Assembly: GCA_928724745.1 (NCBI GenBank)
Contig: CAKMXJ010000020.1
Location: forward strand, 496,001-560,000
DNA: 64,000 nucleotides
Direction: 5' to 3'
DNA from: Anthracocystis setariae
Taxonomy: Eukaryota > Basidiomycota > Ustilaginomycetes > Ustilaginales > Ustilaginaceae
The translations under genes were made by a program, and so were the position numbers. Positions 1 through 8,214 of this stretch are shown in pieces. The notes under the pieces are model-generated. The model did no database searches. It was not told where the DNA came from and was given only the letters and a program-made list of their open reading frames with translations. Numbering within the stretch: the first letter of the stretch is position 1; every line of letters begins with the position of its first letter.

Positions 1-3000
1 CCGATTCTGCCCGGCACCAAAACCTCCCCCTCCTCCTCAAGTTCCGCGTTGACAGATATCATCGAATTCGCACAGGCCCAGCCGTTGGGTTCCAAGATCA
101 TCCTCAAAGCCGCCAATGGTGGAGGTGGCAGAGGCATACGCATCGTGCAACTCCCTTCTTCGGCCAACGTCGCAGAGCTTGAATCGCTCGTGAGCGAGGC
201 ATACGAAAGTTGCCGCCGTGAAGCGGTTTCGTCGTTCGGAGAAGGTAGCGTGTATGCCGAACGCTTCCTGACGAATGCTCGCCACGTCGAGGTACAGATC
301 CTCGGCGACGGTCAGGGCGGGGTGTGTCATTTCTGGGATCGAGAATGCTCGCTGCAACGCAGGAATCAGAAGATGATCGAGATCGCTCCTGCCGGCAGCT
401 TGACGCCTGAACTCCGCCAAGGTATGCTGGCCGCTGCACTTCAACTGGGTCGGCAAGTCGAACTTCGAAGCCTTGCGACCATCGAGTTCCTGGTGGACCA
501 GCACCAAGGACTCGGAAACTTCTACTTTATGGAAGCCAACCCGCGGATCCAAGTGGAACATACCATCACGGAGCAAGTCACGGGAGTCGACTTGGTGGGC
601 CTTCAACTTCTCATCGCCCTCGGCTCAACCCTACCGCAACTCTCTTTCACCTCGGACTGTCCCACGCCGTTTCCGTCCAAGGTGGCTGTGCAGGCTCGAG
701 TGAATGCCGAGACGTTCCGCGGCGGCTCGGACGAGGCCCATCCGGAGTCGGGCAAGGTGACGTCGTTGGTGTGGCCATTGGGGAGGGAGTTGAGGGTCGA
801 GAGTGCGGCTCATCCTCCTCATCCGGTGTTGGGAAGGTTTGTGGTGAATCCGCTGTTCGACAGTTTGCTGGCCAAGGTGATCGTAACTGCTCCGAGCTAT
901 GTTTCGGCGTTGGAGGCGGCGAGGAGGGCGTTGATAGAGACGAGCATCGAAGGAGTCAGGACCAACATCGGGTTCCTCCTCGCGTTGCTGGCACACGAAC
1001 AGGTCAGGCAGGATCAACACCATATCCACACAGTGCAGACCCAGTTCCCCACCCTGCTCGAAAAGGCGGATGAAATCGAAACCCTCATCAACGCTAGGAA
1101 CAAACACACTCAAGACAGCAACGACGCGGCAGAAAAGAAGGAAGGTCACGATTGGAAGGGAGAGGGGAAGACGACAGTGGAGACGCACTTGAGCGGGTTG
1201 GTGGTGAAGGTGTCGGTTAGGGAGGGGGAGACGGTGGTGGCGGGGCAGGAGTTGGCGGTGATCGAAGCGATGAAGATGGAGCATGTCATACGTGCGACCT
1301 CGTCTGGCGCTACCGTATACAAAATCCTCATCGAGCAGGGTGCGGTTGTCAACACTTGCGACCCCCTCCTCGTCCTAATCCCAGTTAGCGACTCGGACCA
1401 TACATCTGCTTGCGCTTCCGAATCAGCCGAGGTGCAGGAAGACCCGACGATCGCGCGACCCGAATTGCAGGAGCTTTTCAAACGACGAAAAGCATACACG
1501 GACGAAGGACGAGCGGGGATGGTCAAAAAGCGACATGCGCGCGGCTTGCGCACGGTTCGCGAGAACCTGTCGATGCTCATCGATGCCGACTCTCTGATCG
1601 AGTACGGCGATCTCGCACTCGCATCGCAACGCAGCTCGCGCTCGCTCGACGAGCTGATCGCCAAAACGACGGGTGACGGCATCGTCACAGGATTCGCCAA
1701 GATCGCTGCACACACCGTAGCGCTCATCCTCGGCGATTACATGGTGCTCGCCGGCACACAGGGACACATGCACCATACGAAACTCGATCGCATCCTCAAC
1801 GCCATCCTCGCGCATCCGTGCCCCGTAGTGTTGTATGCCGAAGGCGGTGGGGGGAGGCCGGGGGATTTGGATGTTGTGACGGCGAGTGGGTTGGTGACGC
1901 CGAGCTTTGCGTTGATGGGTAGGGTGCGCGCGATGGGCATTCCGAGTGTGGGCGTGGCGAACGGGTATGTGTTTGCGGGCAATGCGGCGTTGTTGGGTAC
2001 GTGTGATGTTGTCGTCGGTACTCGCGGCGGAGTTGCTGAGGGTGGTGCAAAGGTCGGAGGGACGAGTATCGGGATGGGCGGTAGTGCCATGATCGAAGCC
2101 GGTGGACTCGGCGTCTTCTCCAGCGACCAAATTGGCCCTATCGACATCCACTGTGCCACGGGAGGCATCGACGTTCTTGTCGACAACGAAGATCAAGCCG
2201 CCACCACCACGCGCATCCTGATCGGGTTCTTCACCACGCCTCGCTTGCCCGATTCCGAGTGGAGATACACATCGAATGCGATGCACCTGCGAACGTGTAT
2301 CCCACCAGCCTCGGAACGGCGTCGAGCATTCGATATGCGAAAAGTGATCTCGCTGCTCGTCGACGACGATTCGTTCGTCGAATTCGCCCCGCATTGGGGA
2401 GTGGGTCTCATCACGGGCTTGGCGCGGGTCAACGGTGTTGCGATTGCGATCCTGGCCAACGATGCGCTTTCACCGCTCGGAGGCGCGATCGATATCAACT
2501 GTGCACTCAAAGCGGTCCGTCTGCTGCGTCTGCTCACTCGGACGCGCACATGTCATCTCGTATGTCTATGCGATACGCCTGGGTTTATGGTCGGTCCCGA
2601 GTTCGAACGCGCGGCGAATATGGGTTCGTTCCGCGTGTTCGGCGACTGGTTCAGCGCGGTCAACGAGTACACGCTGTCCGGGGGCAAGATCATCGGATTG
2701 GTGCTCAGGAGAGCATTCGGGTTGGGCGCACAGGCGATGCTGGGCGGCAGTACACAATCGAATTCGATCTGCGCATGTTGGCCAACCGCGAGTTTTGGCC
2801 CAATGTCGCTCGAGGGCGCGGTCAAGCTCGGGTTTCGGAAACAGTTGGCGGCGATCAAGGGGGAGGAGGAGAGGAGCAGTGAGGAGGCGAGGTTGGTGGA
2901 TGGGTTGTATAGACAGGGGGAGGCGGTGAATGTAGCGAGTATGGTGGAGGTGGATACCGTGATCGATCCGGCAGAGAGTCGTGGATGGTTGGCGAGGGTG

Positions 3001-3072
3001 TTGGGGTTGGTTGGGACCAGAAAGGCGAGTTGGAAAGTTAGGGCGGACAAGGTGGGCAATCCTCATTTGTAG
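1..3072 (+). CDS. single-chain biotin-dependent acyl-CoA carboxylase, 5' partial
   Basis: The frame is open from base 1 with no ATG before the conserved part, so the gene enters from the left; 1023 residues are visible. Order: the ATP-grasp part of biotin carboxylase (glycine-rich GGGGRGI near residue 40; EANPRIQVEHT at residues 178-188), a biotinyl domain with AMKMEH and biotinyl lysine at residue 425, then a PccB-type carboxyltransferase (about residues 480-1020) with glycine-rich CoA-binding segments. These enzymes carboxylate an acyl-CoA through biotin; the substrate cannot be told from sequence. BC, BCCP and CT in one chain is unlike the two-subunit propionyl- and methylcrotonyl-CoA carboxylases. 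The CT half is much shorter than in eukaryotic ACC1. It best fits the single-chain long-chain acyl-CoA carboxylase type known from actinobacteria. Transfer from bacteria is an inference. No intron is needed. Domain call sure, substrate unknown. Confidence 0.9.
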   Translation, partial: PILPGTKTSPSSSSSALTDIIEFAQAQPLGSKIILKAANGGGGRGIRIVQLPSSANVAELESLVSEAYESCRREAVSSFGEGSVYAERFLTNARHVEVQILGDGQGGVCHFWDRECSLQRRNQKMIEIAPAGSLTPELRQGMLAAALQLGRQVELRSLATIEFLVDQHQGLGNFYFMEANPRIQVEHTITEQVTGVDLVGLQLLIALGSTLPQLSFTSDCPTPFPSKVAVQARVNAETFRGGSDEAHPESGKVTSLVWPLGRELRVESAAHPPHPVLGRFVVNPLFDSLLAKVIVTAPSYVSALEAARRALIETSIEGVRTNIGFLLALLAHEQVRQDQHHIHTVQTQFPTLLEKADEIETLINARNKHTQDSNDAAEKKEGHDWKGEGKTTVETHLSGLVVKVSVREGETVVAGQELAVIEAMKMEHVIRATSSGATVYKILIEQGAVVNTCDPLLVLIPVSDSDHTSACASESAEVQEDPTIARPELQELFKRRKAYTDEGRAGMVKKRHARGLRTVRENLSMLIDADSLIEYGDLALASQRSSRSLDELIAKTTGDGIVTGFAKIAAHTVALILGDYMVLAGTQGHMHHTKLDRILNAILAHPCPVVLYAEGGGGRPGDLDVVTASGLVTPSFALMGRVRAMGIPSVGVANGYVFAGNAALLGTCDVVVGTRGGVAEGGAKVGGTSIGMGGSAMIEAGGLGVFSSDQIGPIDIHCATGGIDVLVDNEDQAATTTRILIGFFTTPRLPDSEWRYTSNAMHLRTCIPPASERRRAFDMRKVISLLVDDDSFVEFAPHWGVGLITGLARVNGVAIAILANDALSPLGGAIDINCALKAVRLLRLLTRTRTCHLVCLCDTPGFMVGPEFERAANMGSFRVFGDWFSAVNEYTLSGGKIIGLVLRRAFGLGAQAMLGGSTQSNSICACWPTASFGPMSLEGAVKLGFRKQLAAIKGEEERSSEEARLVDGLYRQGEAVNVASMVEVDTVIDPAESRGWLARVLGLVGTRKASWKVRADKVGNPHL

Positions 3073-3571
3073 GGAGTCACAATTGAGAATGAGAGTATAC
3101 ATTGATATGTTGCCATCGTCATGCATGCATAGGTTATGTTACATGAATAGGTGCAAACGAGGAATACAGTACAGCATAGCATGTACTGTAATGGTCTGTG
3201 TGGTTGATACAGTACCATCGAGTGTTATGGAGTCGAGTGCCATGTGGGCGGAAAAGGAAAGTGCAGTGCTGCGAAAAAAAAAAAGAAAAGAAAAAAAAAG
3301 TCTTTTTTCTTTGACGTTTTTGTCCGCGGAAAAGCCATTTTTTTTCTATAAAGTGGAGGCCAAAGGCTTCCACGTCACTTTTCGCTCACCCTCTTGCTTG
3401 CTTTCCTACGGCAACTCGATTCAGCTCCTTGACCGCATATATCTTTGCCACTGGTCGGCTTGATCTTTTTCAACATCCACGCCAATACAGACCTGTAACG
3501 ACGAACACCAACTTCGGACTTTGAGCGGGTTCGTCGCTCGTCGCCTCGTCCCGCGCACCCAATACACCACG
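3073..3571. promoter_or_regulatory. intergenic, probable promoter of the SARAF-like gene
   Basis: No coding signal. It holds three CAGTAC-type words (about 3167-3205), an A-rich tract (3270-3300) and a TATA-like CTATAAAG at 3346-3353, some 220 bases before the next ATG. Promoter role is inferred from position. Confidence 0.4.
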
Positions 3572-4528
3572 ATGACTGCACTACCCCGTCTGCTCATCGT
3601 CATCGTCATCGTCATCCTCACCACGAACTCCATCGCATGGGATCCCACGCGACCGTACTACGGTATGGGTTTGAGAATTCCATTCGACTCGATGTCCACA
3701 CTTACGTTTTACGCGGACGGGAAAACTGCGTATCGACGGACGTCGGCTTTGCCGCAACTCACGTGCGTCGGTTCTGCATGTGCGCACTATCAACCGGATG
3801 TGGTTCAGTGTCAGAGCATGGGCGATTCGCAGTGGAAGTGTATGGCCGACCTACCCACCTCGATTCGTATGGGTCGCGTTCAGGTCAGTTGCGAAGGTTA
3901 CGATTATGCTGACGATCCATATGTATTGAAGGATTCGTGTGCTCTCACCTACCACCTACTCCCCTCGGGCAGAGGAAGGGATGATCCTTGGAAACCCGAA
4001 TACTACACTACCACAAACACCCGCTCAGGATGGATGGATCCACTCGTACACATCCTCTTCTGGACTTTCCTCACCGTGATCATCGTCAGCTTCATCAGGG
4101 CGGTAAGAGGCGCTAACCGAAATCCACCAGCAACAGGCAGTGCATGGTGGCCCGGTGGAGGCGGTGGAGGAGGATGGCGAGGAAATAACCCCCCACCACC
4201 ACCACCACCATACTCGAGTAAACCCGATTTGGATCCACCTTCGTCGTCGTGGCGACCAGGATTTTGGTCAGGGCTAGGTTTAGCAGGTCTAGCCGCCACA
4301 GCTGCCGCATCGTCAAGACGTCGATCCACCCCACCCACACACGCTTACGGATATACGTATGGAGGTGGCGCTGGCCCTTCCACATACCATCCCCGCTTCG
4401 ACCACCACCACCACCACCACCACGACCATACCTTCCGTGAAGGAGGAGGAGGAGGAGGAGGAGGAGGAGGAGGAGGAGGAGGCGGGATGAGAGAGAGCAC
4501 TGGGTTTGGCGGCACACGCAATCGATAA
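3572..4528 (+). CDS. SARAF/TMEM66-like ER membrane protein
   Basis: A 318-residue protein from the first ATG that gives a good signal peptide (hydrophobic residues 5-20). The frame is open further upstream but without ATG. The luminal part has the SARAF hallmarks: SxLTFYADGKTAYRR, then LPQLTCVG, VVQCQ, QWKC and VSCEGYDYADDPYVLKDSC, with paired cysteines. One transmembrane segment lies at about residues 157-178. The cytosolic tail is low complexity: a Gly/Pro-rich stretch, a His run and a long poly-Gly run coded by GGA repeats (about 4438-4490). In animals SARAF sits in the ER and damps store-operated calcium entry through STIM; the role in fungi is not established. No intron. The 3' end converges on the PQ-loop gene 95 bases away. 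Confidence 0.88.
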   Translation: MTALPRLLIVIVIVILTTNSIAWDPTRPYYGMGLRIPFDSMSTLTFYADGKTAYRRTSALPQLTCVGSACAHYQPDVVQCQSMGDSQWKCMADLPTSIRMGRVQVSCEGYDYADDPYVLKDSCALTYHLLPSGRGRDDPWKPEYYTTTNTRSGWMDPLVHILFWTFLTVIIVSFIRAVRGANRNPPATGSAWWPGGGGGGGWRGNNPPPPPPPYSSKPDLDPPSSSWRPGFWSGLGLAGLAATAAASSRRRSTPPTHAYGYTYGGGAGPSTYHPRFDHHHHHHHDHTFREGGGGGGGGGGGGGGGMRESTGFGGTRNR

Positions 4529-4623
4529 TCTCCCCCCCCCCCCCATTGTACACAAACTTGGCACAATCCAAAACAAGTACGAGATGATGGTATAACAAAG
4601 TTTCTATGACTTAAGCAAGCAAG

Positions 4624-6086
4624 CTATGACGATGGTTGAGTCTCCTGCTGCTGTTGCTGTTGGATTCTAGGCCTATCAGTCGAATGTTGAGCGATACTGC
4701 TCCTCCTCAACCTATGAATCTCCTTCCTCGCCTTCCTGTAGTGAATGAACTGACCGAGGACGATAAAATCCAAGAACACCGTCCCGAGCGAACCTACCAA
4801 CCACGAAAAGCTCTCGACGAGGTATTCTGGCTCGGTGGATTTGAGCACAATACTCGCCACGTACGTAAGATTGCCCGCGACGGCAAAGACGAAGAGCGCC
4901 AGGGAGAGACCTTCGCATTTGGTGGTTCGGTTCTTGATGATCTGGGGAACTCGAGAGGAGAGGTACAGGATGGCGGATAGCCAACCTGCGACTTGGGCGT
5001 CCCATCTCCAACCGACAGGTTCCGGGGTGGGTGTTTCGGGGAGGTCCGGAGAGTACGACGAGTGTTCGGCAACGTACCAAGCTGCGACACCGGTAGCGAC
5101 GACGAGGAAGGCGGCAAGCGTGTACATGATGATCTGAGTTCGGATGGAGCTGTCATCGTCGTCGTCGTCATCGTCCGACTTGATCGAGAGGTCGTCTTCG
5201 ATAACACTGCCATCACCGATAAGCGGTGTACGCTCGTTGGCTTCCAACGAAGCCGAGATGGTGGTGATCTTGACGCCGCGGTGGTAGTACTTGCGATAGT
5301 ACCAGTATTGGAAGATGAGAACACAATCGCAGGCGCAGTAGTAGAGGGCGAGGATGATCATGGTCCAAAGTAGACCCTGGAACCAAGCACCGGCAGCGTT
5401 GAGCGCATCACCGGCAAGCCAGATGATGACGAAGGTGATCGAAAGACCTTCTGCGGATTTGGAGACGTAGTTTTGATGCATTTGACTGAAAGAGGGCAAA
5501 ACCTGAGAGTAGCGGGGTGTAAGGAAAAACGGACGGACGGACGGAAAGGGAAAGCGCAATGATTAGGAAAACCCGAGTGACGGAATGGAGACACGTACGG
5601 CGAATAGACAATTACCCAGCAAGCGATTCTGTTGGATGCGTTCAAGGAGGAGGAGGAGGAGGCGGAGGAGAGAGCACAGAGAAGAGGAGAGAGGTTCGAC
5701 TTAGCTGTTGTTGGCTAGAATTGCGCCTTGCAATTGCGAAAGGAAGAGAATAAGTGAGTGAGTAGAGGTACTTACGAGACCCTACTCGATCAGAAGGGAA
5801 GGCGATGGAAGGACAAGGACAAGGTCAGTACACGAACTGGCTAGGCTAGATCAAGGTATTTGGTTGTTGGAAGAGAGACTCACCAGCCCATGATGCTGCT
5901 CCATTCTTCGCGGCGGTCGTGCTTCTTGAGGGGACCATGGTGCTTGTGCGATTTCTTGGTTGAGGACGAGAGGTCTGCGCCGTTTATCAAGGGTTGCGAG
6001 GAGGGGGCGGCATTGGCGGATGTGGCTAGGAGCAGTGCTGCGACCAAGACAAGGCCGAGCAATACACGCGATCGATACGAAAGCAT
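4624..6086 (-). CDS. PQ-loop repeat vacuolar basic amino-acid transporter (Ypq1/Rtc2/PQLC2 type)
   Basis: Four exons by my splice reading: 6086-5884, 5781-5776 (6 nt), 5628-5599 and 5485-4624, giving 366 residues. Donors are GTGAGT, GTAAGT and GTACGT; all acceptors end in AG. The joined sequence restores the first PQ-loop: GWVSIACWVIVYSPQ followed by KSAEGLS, as in yeast Ypq1. The second PQ-loop (SSRVPQIIKN, then EGLSL) lies in the last exon. The family has seven membrane helices and exports cationic amino acids from vacuole or lysosome. Odd points: a hydrophobic signal-like N-terminus (MLSYRSRVLLGLVLVAALLL) before the first helix, an Asp run in the central loop and a Gln run near the C-terminus. 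Without the 6-nt exon the frame ends at once in TGA. Confidence 0.88.
5776..5781 (-). other. 6-nt microexon (GGTCTC) of the PQ-loop gene
   Basis: On the minus strand the bases read TAG, GGTCTC, GTAAGT: acceptor, exon, donor. Exon 1 ends ATG GGC TG and exon 3 starts AATCGC. With the microexon the join reads W-V-S-I-A-C-W, matching the conserved first PQ-loop helix. Without it the join makes a TGA stop. Confidence 0.8.
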
Positions 6087-6553
6087 CTTGAAGCTATTGG
6101 GTGAGTGACAAGGCAAGCACAACAGCGGCTGACTGGCTTGTCCGTATCAAATGTTGGAGAGGCAGGAGGAGGTGGTGGTGGTGATACAGCAACCAAGCAA
6201 AGATAGAAAAATGCGGATAAGCCGAGGTACAGTAGTCGAGTAAAATTACGGTTTAGGTGCAGTCCAGTGCAGAACAGTACAGTATTTTATTATTTATGAC
6301 TCTTCTGTCGAATTTGTTTGCGGAAAACTCAAACAATAAAATACTGTAAATCGAATTTTCTGATTCGGCGACTTCTCCACACTCGCAAATGCTTTAGACG
6401 TGCACAAGTGCACTCTGGCACAATCCAGCCCTGTGCGGTAACAGTCTCGCACCACTAGCTGCGGGTCCTACCAACCTGTCAAGAGCTAGCTTGCGATGAG
6501 GCAGTAGAGTGTGCTAAGTGGGAGGAAGCCAGCTGTGGTACCAATTGTACTGT

Positions 6554-6598
<45 letters not shown>

Positions 6599-6961
6599 TA
6601 GCTAGCTTTGAACGGGAAGAGCGACTGTGATTGGTGGGACGCCTCGTTAAGCCGCTTTCGATGGCGTCGCCTCGCATGAGACTAAATTTGAATTTAGGTC
6701 GAGTGTTACGTCGCTACTTTTCATTTTGCAATTAAAAAAAAGGGCATTCGAGCAAGAAAGGGAGCCGTGCAGCACACCACGGTCGGTGTCCGGCTATCAA
6801 ATTCAGCCTAAGTCCGCTTGAACTTGGCTTCAAGTAGTCGAGTGGAGCAACTGGCTATAAATCCATTCTTGAGGCGGCTCACTCGCTGTTTTCTTTCGTC
6901 CGCTCGTCCATCATACCTCTGTTCACAACCTTGTAAAACTATAAGCAACGTATAATAGATC
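6087..6961. promoter_or_regulatory. divergent intergenic region with a tetranucleotide repeat
   Basis: Lies between the 5' ends of the PQ-loop gene and the ABM-domain gene. It contains several CAGTAC words (about 6225-6345), an AAGC repeat at 6554-6600 and an AT-rich stretch near 6720. A TATA-like CTATAAAT at 6854-6861 is about 100 bases upstream of the ABM-gene ATG. No coding signal seen. Confidence 0.4.
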
Positions 6962-7480
6962 ATGTCTGCCCCCACTGGAAAGTTTATGATTTGGGTCACG
7001 TAAGTAGCTTGCACTGGGTTCGATGCTGATCGTCGTATTTGCTTCATCTGACCATGCCATTCCGGATCTTTGTTCGTTGCGTGACATGAACAGTGTCGAG
7101 GCCAAAGGTGCCGCTGAAGCTGATAAGATCATCGAGCTGCTCAGCAAGGTGGCCAAGCGTGCCAATTCGGACCAAGAGCCCGACTGCCTTTTCTACCAGC
7201 CCGGTCGCAGCCGTGATGACCCCAACACCATCGTCGTATACGGTAAGTGTATTACCTAGTCCTTTCCATTGCATTACATTACATTGCATTGCATCAGCGC
7301 CGTGTCACTCACCACCCTCGCCTTGCATCACCTTGACGAATCATCGCAGAGCAATACGACAACAAGGGAAGCGATGTTGCCATGACCAAGCATCGTGCTG
7401 GTGAGGACTTCCAGAATCTGATGGCGCAGGCCAAGGACCTCGCCAACAAGATTGATATGAAGTTCTTTGACTTTGTCTGA
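6962..7480 (+). CDS. small antibiotic-biosynthesis-monooxygenase (ABM) fold protein
   Basis: Three exons: 6962-6999, 7094-7242 and 7350-7480, with GTAAGT and GTAAGTG donors and CAG acceptors, giving 105 residues. The joined protein has the ABM ferredoxin-like pattern: an N-terminal strand (KFMIWVTVEA), helix KIIELLSKVAKRANSDQEP with CLFYQPGRSRDDPN, strand TIVVYEQY, and a C-terminal AMTKHRAGEDFQNLMAQAKD helix with KIDMKFFDFV. Length fits the family. ABM proteins include small cofactor-free monooxygenases and heme-degrading enzymes, usually dimeric; the substrate here is unknown. No signal peptide, so probably cytosolic. It lies head to tail with the mitofusin gene but 734 bases apart, so no link is implied. 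Confidence 0.85.
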
Positions 7481-8214
7481 GCCGTCTCGTTTGCAAATCA
7501 CATGATTACCGTAGATGTGCTTTGTTTGCAGCCTGTGTTGTTGTGTCGATATGGACAGCTGAACGGTTCGGGGTCATCAAGCTGGAAGAAATGGAGTTAT
7601 CGATGTGAGACCTTGGAAAGGAACAATTGTTTTGGAACGGAAAATGAAATCGACCGTCACTCTGTGTAGATGTTTTCGTCGATGTTTGGCGCGTCGACTT
7701 TGAAATTTTCCAGTGACGCACGAAAGGGACGAGTAATTTCGTGTGTGTGTGTGTCTCTCTCTCTCTCTCTTTCTCTGTGGATTTGAAGCGACAAAAATCT
7801 TTGCTGAGCAAGCAACGCGCGCATTTCGGGTGAATTACTGTATGGACATGCAGAGAGAGTGTGTGTGTGGTCCAACCTGTCTGTCTGTCTGTCTGTATGT
7901 CATCTGTGACTGTGACCAGGCTCAGCTCAGCTCAGGTCATCGGCGAGAATCACAATTTTCAGCTTAACACTTTCCATCCCACCACCATCCCTTTCATCGG
8001 TCAATCCTTTCTTCACCTCCTCCACGGCACACTCATCTCATGTGCATCATCATCATCATCATCATCAACAGCATCATTTGATACTCAGCCGTTGCAGCTT
8101 GGTATCTCCCGCACATCCTTTTGTTCAACACTACGCTGCAGGCTCATCTTCACATTTCACATCTCGTACTACTCAACAATCACTTGCACCAAGTCTCGTC
8201 TCTACGCCACGATC
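7481..8214 (+). promoter_or_regulatory. intergenic region and probable 5' leader of FZO1
   Basis: Contains GT and CT tracts (7741-7776), a GTCT repeat (7878-7895) and CAT/CAA-rich pyrimidine-biased leader sequence up to the ATG at 8215. The frame of the next gene stays open here, but the translation is low-complexity Ser/Thr/His and does not resemble the family. Confidence 0.4.

Noticed and set aside
7861..8214. N-terminal extension of the mitofusin
   Set aside because: Mostly low-complexity translation of pyrimidine-rich leader. An internal ATG exists but gives no family match.
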